Positions 1 through 5,183 of a DNA stretch of 8,899 nucleotides are shown here, piece by piece. This DNA comes from Dehalococcoidales bacterium (GTDB lineage: Bacteria > Chloroflexota > Dehalococcoidia > Dehalococcoidales > Fen-1064). The DNA lies in contig JAQTOJ010000072.1 in assembly GCA_028713395.1 (NCBI GenBank), forward strand, positions 1 to 8,899, written 5' to 3'. The notes under the pieces were generated by a model. That model saw only the letters and a list, made by a program, of their open reading frames with translations, made no database searches and was not told the DNA's origin. Positions within the stretch are counted from its first letter, which is position 1. Each line of letters opens with the position of its first letter. Made by a program: the position numbers and the translations under genes.

Positions 1-47
1 ACCGAGAGAATCTGTTGGATTGATTGGGCAGGTTGGTAATCAGTATT

Positions 48-1025
48 CTATGCCAATTTTAAGCCCGGCACGACATCCAGCGAGAGGTCTGACTTATAAC
101 CGCTCTGGGACTTATAATAAGCGCAGGCCGCGATCATGGCCGCGTTATCCGTGCAGAGGGTCATGGGGGGAATGATGACCGGCAGCGGGGAATGGGCCGT
201 TAAAGATTGTCTGAGGGCTTTATTAGCCGCGACACCGCCCGCGAGTAATATTTGCTTCACTTCGTATTCCAGCGCCACGCTGACGGTCTTACCGACCAGC
301 GTTTCCACCACGGTGTTCTGGAAGCTGGCGGCCGCGTCGTTGGCGTTAATGATTTTCTTTTCTTCCACCAATCGCAACAGCGCGGTCTTGACGCCGCTGA
401 AGCTGAAATCGTGGCTGTCTTTGATGCGGGCTTTCGGCAGCGCGACATTGTCCTTGCCTTGCAAAGCAGCTTTTTCGATGACGGGCCCGCCCGGATAACC
501 GAGTCCCAGTAGACGCGCCGCCTTATCGAAAGCCTCGCCGGCGGCATCGTCACGGGTGCGTCCCAGCAGGGCATAATCGCCGTGGCCGCGCATCAGTACC
601 AGGTCGCTGTGGCCTCCGGAAACGATCAGGCAGACCAGAGGAAATTCGGGGGTCTTGTCCGTCAGCCAGTTGGCGTACATATGCCCTTCAAGGTGATTGA
701 TACCGATGAGCGGTAAACCGCGCCCCAGGGAGATGGCTTTGGCGGTATTGACGCCGGTCAATAACGAGCCCGCCAGCCCCGGTCCGTAAGTCACGGCAAT
801 GGCGTCGATGTCCGACCAATCGACATGAGCTTTGGTCATGGCCGCCGCGATGATGGGGATGATGCTGAGGGTATGCTGCCGTGAGGCAACTTCAGGGACG
901 ATACCGCCGTAACGGGCGTGGATCTCCACCTGGGAAGCGATTTCGTTGGACAGGATTTTGCATCCGTCTTCGACCACGGCGGCGGCGGTTTCATCACAAG
1001 AGGTCTCGATGCCCAGGATTTTCAT
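48..1025 (-). CDS. tsaD: tRNA N6-adenosine threonylcarbamoyltransferase TsaD
   Basis: TsaD transfers the threonylcarbamoyl group from threonylcarbamoyl-AMP to N6 of A37 in ANN-decoding tRNAs, working in the cytoplasm with TsaB and TsaE (not in this window). The 325-residue product is full length for the family (about 335). The N-terminus MKILGIETSCDET is the canonical ASKHA-fold start, which fixes the initiation codon. The HLEGH metal-binding motif places His111 and His115, and CTDNAAM near the C-terminus supplies Asp293; these match the known Fe/Zn ligands. The SGGHSDL and GEAFDKAA motifs of the nucleotide site are also present. The gene is divergent from the DUF2344-tilS pair. No Shine-Dalgarno precedes the ATG, and an extended -10 box lies almost against it, suggesting a leaderless mRNA. 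Identification is very secure. Confidence 0.98.
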   Translation of the reverse strand: MKILGIETSCDETAAAVVEDGCKILSNEIASQVEIHARYGGIVPEVASRQHTLSIIPIIAAAMTKAHVDWSDIDAIAVTYGPGLAGSLLTGVNTAKAISLGRGLPLIGINHLEGHMYANWLTDKTPEFPLVCLIVSGGHSDLVLMRGHGDYALLGRTRDDAAGEAFDKAARLLGLGYPGGPVIEKAALQGKDNVALPKARIKDSHDFSFSGVKTALLRLVEEKKIINANDAAASFQNTVVETLVGKTVSVALEYEVKQILLAGGVAANKALRQSLTAHSPLPVIIPPMTLCTDNAAMIAACAYYKSQSGYKSDLSLDVVPGLKLA

Positions 1026-1033
1026 ATGTTTTG

Positions 1034-1042
1034 ATTATAACA
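1034..1042 (-). promoter_or_regulatory. Extended -10 promoter of tsaD (leaderless start)
   Basis: Read on the minus strand, the bases are TGTTATAAT, a perfect extended -10 (TGn plus TATAAT, hexamer at 1039-1034). I see no good -35 at the usual distance, which extended -10 promoters can do without. Transcription would begin about 7 nt past the hexamer, near 1027, which is 0-4 nt before the tsaD ATG at 1025. There is no SD in between. The motif is seen directly; the start site is inferred. Confidence 0.7.
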
Positions 1043-1089
1043 CGAGTGCCAGCTATCAGATATCAGCCATTAGCTTTTGGCGATTAGTT

Positions 1090-1118
1090 TTGACACTGCC
1101 CGATTCGGTTGTTATGAT
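1090..1118 (+). promoter_or_regulatory. Sigma-70-type promoter for DUF2344-tilS
   Basis: TTGACA at 1090-1095, a 17-base spacer, then TATGAT at 1113-1118: a perfect -35 box, a 5/6 -10 box and ideal spacing. The predicted start is near 1125, giving a leader of roughly 25 nt before the DUF2344 start. It faces away from the tsaD promoter and the two do not overlap. Confidence 0.85.
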
Positions 1119-1151
1119 GGCTTAGGTGGATTATGCCAACAAAGGATGACC

Positions 1152-1802
1152 GTGCAAAAACTAAGAATCAGCTTTCGCCGCGGGGCGGAACTCAAGTTTA
1201 TCTCACATCTGGACATGATGCGGCTCTGGATCCGGGCATTAAGACGCGCCCGCATTCCGCTGGTCTATTCGGAAGGGTTCTCGCCGCACCCCAAAATCGC
1301 GCTGGCGGCGCCGCTTTCGGTGGGAGTGACCGGCGAAGCGGAATTGATGGATATTACCGTGGAGAAGATCGTTTCACCGCACTGGTTCAAGAATACCGTC
1401 AACCAGCAATTGCCGCAGGGCGTTGAGGTGCTGGATGTTTATACCATTCCGCCGACGGTGCCCTCTTTGCAGTCACAGGTGCGTTTTGCCATTTACCGGG
1501 TGGAAATCTCTACCGCCAAGACGGAAACAGAAATCAAGGCGGACATTCATCAACTGCTGGCGCAGGAAAACATTCCCTGGCACCACGAACGCGATACCGG
1601 CCGCCGGGAATATAATTTACGGACTTTGATCGATACCATCGTGGTGATGGGTTGCCAGGAAGGCAAGTGCCGGTTGGAAATGAAACTACGTTGCGACGAA
1701 AGCGGTTCCGGGCGTCCCGAACAGGTGGTTTATGCCCTGGGGTTCAATCAGTACCCGGACAGCATCGCACGTGCGCGTCTGGTTTTAGGCACGGCGCGTT
1801 AA
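1152..1802 (+). CDS. DUF2344 / TIGR03936 radical-SAM-associated protein
   Basis: The 216-residue product belongs to the DUF2344 (TIGR03936) family, whose molecular role is not established. Recognisable family sequence lies in the first 70 residues: a basic N-terminal strand, FISHLDMMRLW, an ALRRA stretch, then YSEGFSPHPKI and a PLSVGV segment. The C-terminal half is less conserved. In many bacteria this domain is fused to, or follows, a B12-binding radical SAM protein (TIGR03960 type), often near an RNase E/G gene. Neither is visible here. I chose GTG 1152 because AAAGGA (1141-1146) sits 5 bases upstream. An in-frame ATG at 1146 would add two residues but would directly abut that SD. A TTG at 1077 lies upstream of the promoter and is unlikely. 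tilS begins 22 bases downstream, so the two are probably cotranscribed. Confidence 0.88.
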   Translation: MQKLRISFRRGAELKFISHLDMMRLWIRALRRARIPLVYSEGFSPHPKIALAAPLSVGVTGEAELMDITVEKIVSPHWFKNTVNQQLPQGVEVLDVYTIPPTVPSLQSQVRFAIYRVEISTAKTETEIKADIHQLLAQENIPWHHERDTGRREYNLRTLIDTIVVMGCQEGKCRLEMKLRCDESGSGRPEQVVYALGFNQYPDSIARARLVLGTAR

Positions 1803-1824
1803 TTTTCTTGTTGACGAGGCATTC

Positions 1825-3240
1825 ATGCCGGTAAAACAAAAAACCATCGAAGCGCGGGTAAGGGATTTTTTCAAAGATAATCCATTCACCGGCGGCAGGC
1901 TATTGGTGGCCGTATCGGGGGGACAGGATTCCGTCTGTTTATTAAGAGTATTGACGGATATCTGTGCCGATCTAGAGATAGATTTGCAGGCAACACATCT
2001 CAACCACCAACTGCGGGGAGCGGAATCCGATGCCGACGCTCAATATGTGTTCGATCTGTGCCATAAGCTCAGGCTGCCGGTACACATCGGGCAGATTGAT
2101 GTAAAAAAATATCAGCAAGAGCACAAACTCACGCTGGAAGAAGCGGCGCGCGAGGTCCGCTACCAATTCCTGGCGGAGACCGCCGCGTCGACCGGCACAA
2201 AGACCGTCGTCATCGCCCACACCCGCGATGACCAGGTGGAAACGATTCTGTTGCATATCCTGCGCGGCAGCGGCACGCGAGGACTGGTGGGGCTGAAACC
2301 GGTCACCCAACGCCGCATCGCAGGGAAAAAATTGACGATCATCCGTCCTTTGTTGGGCGTGACCCACGAGGAGACCGGAGTTTATTGCCGGGCACATAAA
2401 CTGCAACCGCGCTTCGATACCAGCAACCTTTCAGTAGAACCGCTGCGCAACCGGGTAAGACTGGAACTGTTACCGGCTTTGCAAACCTATAACCGGAACG
2501 TGGCAGAGGCATTGTTAAGGGCGTCCCGTATCGCGGCGGACGATGTCACCTATTTAGAAGATGCCGCCAGGAAAAAATGGCGGCAAATCGCCGCCCTTAA
2601 ACAGAATCAAATCATCTTCGACCGGGCAAAAATAACGGCGCTGCCGGTGAGTATGCAAAGGGCGTTGTTGAGAATGGCGGTGGAAAAACTGACCGGTACT
2701 TTGAAAGACATCGAGGCGCGGCATATCGAGGACATGCTGGAGTTCTTGAGGAAACCGGCTGGGAAGCGCATGGATTTACCGTACGGCATGACTTTTGCGG
2801 CTGATTATGCGCAATTTGTTTTAGGGCTGACCCCGGAAAAAGAAAAAGCCACGGGTCTCGCGGGGGAAGACACCGTCAAGCTAAACGGCCGCACAGTGAT
2901 TCCCGGCTGGGAAATCAGCGCAAGCTACGTTCCGCGACAAAAAGACTATGTCAGCGATGTTTACACCGCCTATCTGGATGCGGATAAAGTGGGGGAAAAA
3001 CTACTGGTGCGTCCGCGGCAAAGCGGCGACCGTTTCCAACCGCTGGGCATGAAGGCGATGAAGAAGGTCAGTGAATTTTTACTGGATGCACGGGTGCCGC
3101 GAGGGCAGCGGGCGAGAATTCCTATTTTGGTTTCAGAAAAACAGGTAGTGTGGGTGGTCGGTCAGCGGATCGACGACCGCGTGAAGGTAACATCCGAAAC
3201 CGGAAGAGTACTAAAGATAGTTTTCGAACGTAAAATATGA
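1825..3240 (+). CDS. tilS: tRNA(Ile)-lysidine synthetase TilS
   Basis: TilS uses ATP and lysine to convert C34 of the CAU-anticodon tRNA-Ile to lysidine, changing its codon reading from AUG to AUA and its charging from Met to Ile. The 471-residue protein is complete. The N-terminal PP-loop ATPase has the signature SGGQDS at residues 31-36, followed by HLNHQLRG and AHTRDDQVET. A helical substrate-binding region spans roughly residues 240-320. The TilS_C domain starts near residue 393 (RPRQSGDRFQPLGM, then KKVSEFLLDARVPR), so this is the long form of the enzyme. The ATG at 1825 has a GAGG SD at 1816-1819. It is the second gene after DUF2344, and the acyl-CoA synthetase gene behind it has its own promoter. 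TsaD's t6A37 is found on the same tRNA. The gene is normally essential. Confidence 0.97.
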   Translation: MPVKQKTIEARVRDFFKDNPFTGGRLLVAVSGGQDSVCLLRVLTDICADLEIDLQATHLNHQLRGAESDADAQYVFDLCHKLRLPVHIGQIDVKKYQQEHKLTLEEAAREVRYQFLAETAASTGTKTVVIAHTRDDQVETILLHILRGSGTRGLVGLKPVTQRRIAGKKLTIIRPLLGVTHEETGVYCRAHKLQPRFDTSNLSVEPLRNRVRLELLPALQTYNRNVAEALLRASRIAADDVTYLEDAARKKWRQIAALKQNQIIFDRAKITALPVSMQRALLRMAVEKLTGTLKDIEARHIEDMLEFLRKPAGKRMDLPYGMTFAADYAQFVLGLTPEKEKATGLAGEDTVKLNGRTVIPGWEISASYVPRQKDYVSDVYTAYLDADKVGEKLLVRPRQSGDRFQPLGMKAMKKVSEFLLDARVPRGQRARIPILVSEKQVVWVVGQRIDDRVKVTSETGRVLKIVFERKI

Positions 3241-3258
3241 GTCTGGTTTCGCTTTTAT

Positions 3259-3288
3259 TTGGCAACAGCCAGATGGATTTGCTAGAAT
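3259..3288 (+). promoter_or_regulatory. Promoter of acyl-CoA synthetase beta subunit gene
   Basis: TTGGCA (3259-3264, 5/6 to the -35 consensus), an 18-base spacer, and TAGAAT (3283-3288) preceded by TGC, making an extended -10. The predicted start is near 3295, leaving a leader of about 33 nt that contains the GGAGGA SD. It lies in the 87-base gap after tilS, so the downstream gene can be expressed separately from tilS. Confidence 0.72.
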
Positions 3289-3327
3289 TAGTGGTTAGTG
3301 AAAGCAAATTCGGAGGATTTTTTTAAT

Positions 3328-4020
3328 ATGGCAGACACAATTATCGAAAATGCGAAAAAAGAGGGCAGAAATTTACTGACCGAAATCGAAGCCAAAGCGC
3401 TTCTTAAGAAAGCCGGCATCAATGTGGTGGATACCCGCTTAGCCAAGACCAAAGAAGAGGCACTGGCGATCGCCAAGGAACTAGGCTACCCGGTAGTCAT
3501 GAAAATCGCTTCCGCGGACGTGGTACACAAGACCGACGCCGGCGGCGTGAAGCTCGGGTTAAAGACCGCCACCCAGGTGGGCAAGGCTTTTGACGACATT
3601 ATGAAGTCCGTGAAAAAAGCGGTCCCTAATGCGAAAATCGATGGCGTTTCCGTGCAGACCCAGGCGAAACAGGGCGTTGAAGTCATCATCGGTATGTCCA
3701 AGGACGCTCAGTTCGGACCCGTTCTCATGTTCGGTCTCGGCGGCGTGCTGGTGGAAATCCTGAAGGATGTTTCTTTCCGCATCGTCCCGCTGGTCAAACG
3801 CGATGCTTCTGAAATGATCCGCGAAATCAAAGGGTTCCCGCTTTTGAATGGCTACCGCGGTTCCGACCCCGTGGATGTCGCCAATTTGGAAGCCATGGTG
3901 TTGAAGGTATCCGAGTTCATTGAGAAAAATCCTGAAGTCAAAGAGCTTGACCTCAACCCGATCTTCGCCTACAAAGACGGCGCGATTGCCGTGGATGCCC
4001 GCGTTATCCTGGAAAAATAA
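3328..4020 (+). CDS. acdB: ADP-forming acyl-CoA (acetyl-CoA) synthetase, beta subunit
   Basis: This ATP-grasp (ATP-grasp_5) protein is the small subunit of NDP-forming acyl-CoA synthetase, which converts acyl-CoA, ADP and phosphate to the acid, CoA and ATP. The 230-residue length matches the separate beta subunits of Pyrococcus (about 232), rather than the roughly 700-residue fused bacterial proteins. GYPVVMKI carries the nucleotide-binding Lys59. HKTDAGGV gives His67, equivalent to the phosphate-relay histidine (His71) of the archaeal beta subunit. The C-terminal ELDLNPIF and AVDARVIL motifs hold metal-binding acidic residues. ATG 3328 follows a strong GGAGGA SD (3312-3317) by 10 bases; an in-frame upstream ATG at 3298 overlaps the expected transcription start and would place the SD inside the gene. 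The CoA-binding alpha subunit is absent from the window. Substrate preference cannot be read from sequence. A strong terminator follows. Confidence 0.9.
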   Translation: MADTIIENAKKEGRNLLTEIEAKALLKKAGINVVDTRLAKTKEEALAIAKELGYPVVMKIASADVVHKTDAGGVKLGLKTATQVGKAFDDIMKSVKKAVPNAKIDGVSVQTQAKQGVEVIIGMSKDAQFGPVLMFGLGGVLVEILKDVSFRIVPLVKRDASEMIREIKGFPLLNGYRGSDPVDVANLEAMVLKVSEFIEKNPEVKELDLNPIFAYKDGAIAVDARVILEK

Positions 4021-4043
4021 CCCAAACCTGAATTACGATTCGT

Positions 4044-4076
4044 AAAAGGGGGACTTGTGAAGAGTCCCCCTTTTTT
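4044..4076 (+). terminator. Rho-independent terminator after acdB
   Basis: A 12-bp perfect stem (AAAAGGGGGACT at 4044-4055 with AGTCCCCCTTTT at 4063-4074) has a 7-base loop and ends in a run of six T (4071-4076). It begins 24 bases after the acdB stop. Because the left arm starts with four A, it could also work weakly on the minus strand. Confidence 0.93.
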
Positions 4077-4151
4077 GTTAGAGTAAACAGCAGCAAGCTG
4101 CTGAAACCTTTGTTAGAGTTGGGGCGTTAACAGTAGCAAGCTACTGAGACC
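4077..4151. repeat. Two related hairpin repeats with compensating changes
   Basis: Unit 1 (4077-4108) and unit 2 (4112-4151) both begin GTTAGAGT and end in a 16-base hairpin followed by RAACC or RGACC-like sequence. The hairpins are CAGCAGC-AA-GCTGCTG (4088-4103) and CAGTAGC-AA-GCTACTG (4131-4146). They differ at two bases, C to T in the left arm and G to A in the right, and these two bases pair with each other. Unit 2 carries about 8 extra bases before its hairpin. They lie between the acdB terminator and the DinB-like gene. Confidence 0.75.
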
Positions 4152-4208
4152 TGCACCTACATAGAGGATCGAAGTAGTAAAATCTATAACGCGCCTGGAG
4201 GTGACACA

Positions 4209-4736
4209 ATGAACCTGCAGCAGTTTACATTGGATATTTATAACATGCTCTATCTGCAACTGGAACAAACCATCAAGGGCTTGACCCCCGAGCAATTAAA
4301 TTACCAACCGAAGCCGGAATCCAACAGCATCGGCTGGCTGATCTGGCATGCCACCCGCAGTCAGGACAGGATGAATGCCGACCTTTTCGGGGAAGATCAA
4401 CTCTGGATCAGCGCGAAATGGCATGTGAAATTCAACCGGTTGCCCGATCCGAAAGAAACCGGCAACGGGCATACCCCGGCGCAACTGGCGGCTTTTCGTG
4501 TTCCGGATGCGCAGACTTTATCAAATTACTACAAGGCCGTTTTTGAAAAAACCCAATTGTATATCAATACCCGCCTCACGGAGTCCGATTTGCAGCGTGA
4601 GGTATACAGCCCCACTTTTGAATCAACGACCACGGTGGAGAGGAGAATACTGGGGACAATCAATAATTTGCAGCATATCGGGCAGGCAGGTTATGTGCGG
4701 GGCTTGCTCAGCGGGATAGGCTGGTACGGCAGATAA
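4209..4736 (+). CDS. DinB-superfamily (DUF664-like) four-helix protein
   Basis: This 175-residue soluble protein looks like the DinB/YfiT superfamily of four-helix-bundle proteins, many of which bind a divalent metal and some of which are thiol-dependent S-transferases. The first helix is near residues 3-23, followed by LTPEQLNYQP, which is typical of the family. The helix-2 motif SIGWLIWH gives candidate ligand His47, and the last helix has NNLQHIGQAGYVRGLL with His156. The family usually has HxxxH there; the first position is Asn152, so one ligand may be missing. The substrate is unknown. ATG 4209 has a strong GGAGGTG SD (4197-4203). The promoter is unclear: TAAAAT (4178-4183) and TATAAC (4185-4190) are possible -10 boxes without good -35s. 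The stop codon lies inside a repeat unit that starts at about 4731, so the C-terminus may have been set by repeat insertion. Confidence 0.85.
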   Translation: MNLQQFTLDIYNMLYLQLEQTIKGLTPEQLNYQPKPESNSIGWLIWHATRSQDRMNADLFGEDQLWISAKWHVKFNRLPDPKETGNGHTPAQLAAFRVPDAQTLSNYYKAVFEKTQLYINTRLTESDLQREVYSPTFESTTTVERRILGTINNLQHIGQAGYVRGLLSGIGWYGR

Positions 4737-4846
4737 GGAAGCAGGAAGAATCTCCCTCAATCCCTCCTTACGAAGGAGGGAAGCTTTACGCACAGAAGAT
4801 AAGAAGTAGGAAAAATCTCCCTTCATCCCTCCTTACGAAGGAGGGA
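4731..4846. repeat. Tandem pair of 50-base palindromic repeats
   Basis: Two copies (4731-4781 and 4797-4846) both run AGATAAG, then a purine-rich stretch, AATCTCCCT, and an identical 21-base palindrome. That palindrome has arms TCCCTCCTT and AAGGAGGGA around an ACG loop (4761-4781 and 4826-4846). The left copy includes the stop codon of the DinB-like gene. No T-tract follows either hairpin, so they are not convincing terminators. They look like a mobile or dispersed palindromic repeat, but dispersal cannot be shown from this window. Confidence 0.8.
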
Positions 4847-4949
4847 GACAACGCGTTACTATGACAGAATGGACTGCGACATTCGTTGGTGTATTGGCTG
4901 TCAGGTTACTAGATGTCTCACCTATTTTACGCTCACTACAGGTAAAGAG
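4847..4949. other. Unassigned intergenic stretch between repeat clusters
   Basis: About 100 bases free of obvious palindromes separate the paired repeats from the next repeat cluster. A 44-codon ORF on the plus strand (4861-4995) has no SD and runs into repeat DNA, so I do not call it. The stretch may be a relic of an inserted element, but nothing in it identifies one. Confidence 0.4.
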
Positions 4950-5112
4950 CCTGCCCCAGGTGAGCGACTCCGTCGCCATCCCGTATGAATCCTAAAGAAT
5001 CGGGACTTGAACCGGGAGAGATACAGAGGGATTTGATTTTTATCCCATCCCATGCAGGGAGAGGGATACAGCTTAAATGCCGCCGGATTCCAATTGTCAT
5101 TGGAATGACGTG
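4950..5112. repeat. Mosaic of palindromic intergenic repeats
   Basis: Several small inverted repeats lie end to end: CCTG-CCC-CAGG (4950-4960), GCGAC-TCC-GTCGC (4964-4976), TCCCG (4979-4983) with CGGGA (5001-5005), TATCCC (5041-5046) with GGGATA (5063-5068), and ATTCCAA (5087-5093) with TTGGAAT (5100-5106). The bases TGGAATGACGTG at 5101-5112 recur exactly at 6737-6748. The reverse complement of 4976-5008 resembles the repeat copies at 6706 and 8264. This fills most of the 447-base gap before lysS. Confidence 0.65.
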
Positions 5113-5122
5113 GAAGCGGTCA

Positions 5123-5151
5123 TTGGTCGTTAATATCATTTGTGTTAATAT
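5123..5151 (+). promoter_or_regulatory. Candidate lysS promoter
   Basis: TTGGTC (5123-5128), a 17-base spacer and TAATAT (5146-5151) preceded by TGT, giving an extended -10 form. Matches to consensus are only 3/6 and 4/6, but the spacing and TG element support it. It starts just past the repeat cluster, about 30 bases before the ATG. Confidence 0.5.
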
Positions 5152-5183
5152 ATTGCTATTAATGAACGAAGAGGGATAGTGCT

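Noticed and set aside
373..383. SerRS motif 3 reads LALPR rather than the E. coli LAVGR (protein residues 373-383 of serS)
   Set aside because: This variation is known among bacterial SerRS proteins and the motif arginine is present, so it is not a defect.
1051..1075. AGCTA/TAGCT inverted repeat with two TATCAG copies between tsaD and DUF2344
   Set aside because: Arms are only 5 bases with a 15-base spacer; too weak to call an operator, though it lies between the divergent promoters.
1133..1426. 97-codon ORF starting just after AGGTGG
   Set aside because: It is an out-of-frame shadow of the DUF2344 gene, and the predicted transcription start falls inside its apparent SD.
4761..4846. Hairpins after the DinB-like gene as terminators
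   Set aside because: The stems are strong but neither is followed by a T-tract, and the two copies are identical repeat units.
4861..4995. 44-codon plus-strand ORF
   Set aside because: No SD, no family resemblance, and its end lies in palindromic repeat DNA.
4731..5112. Repeats considered as a CRISPR array
   Set aside because: Only two copies of the main unit, each with an internal palindrome, no regular spacers, and no cas genes.
4985..5179. 64-codon plus-strand ORF upstream of lysS
   Set aside because: Made largely of palindromic repeats and the lysS promoter; no SD.
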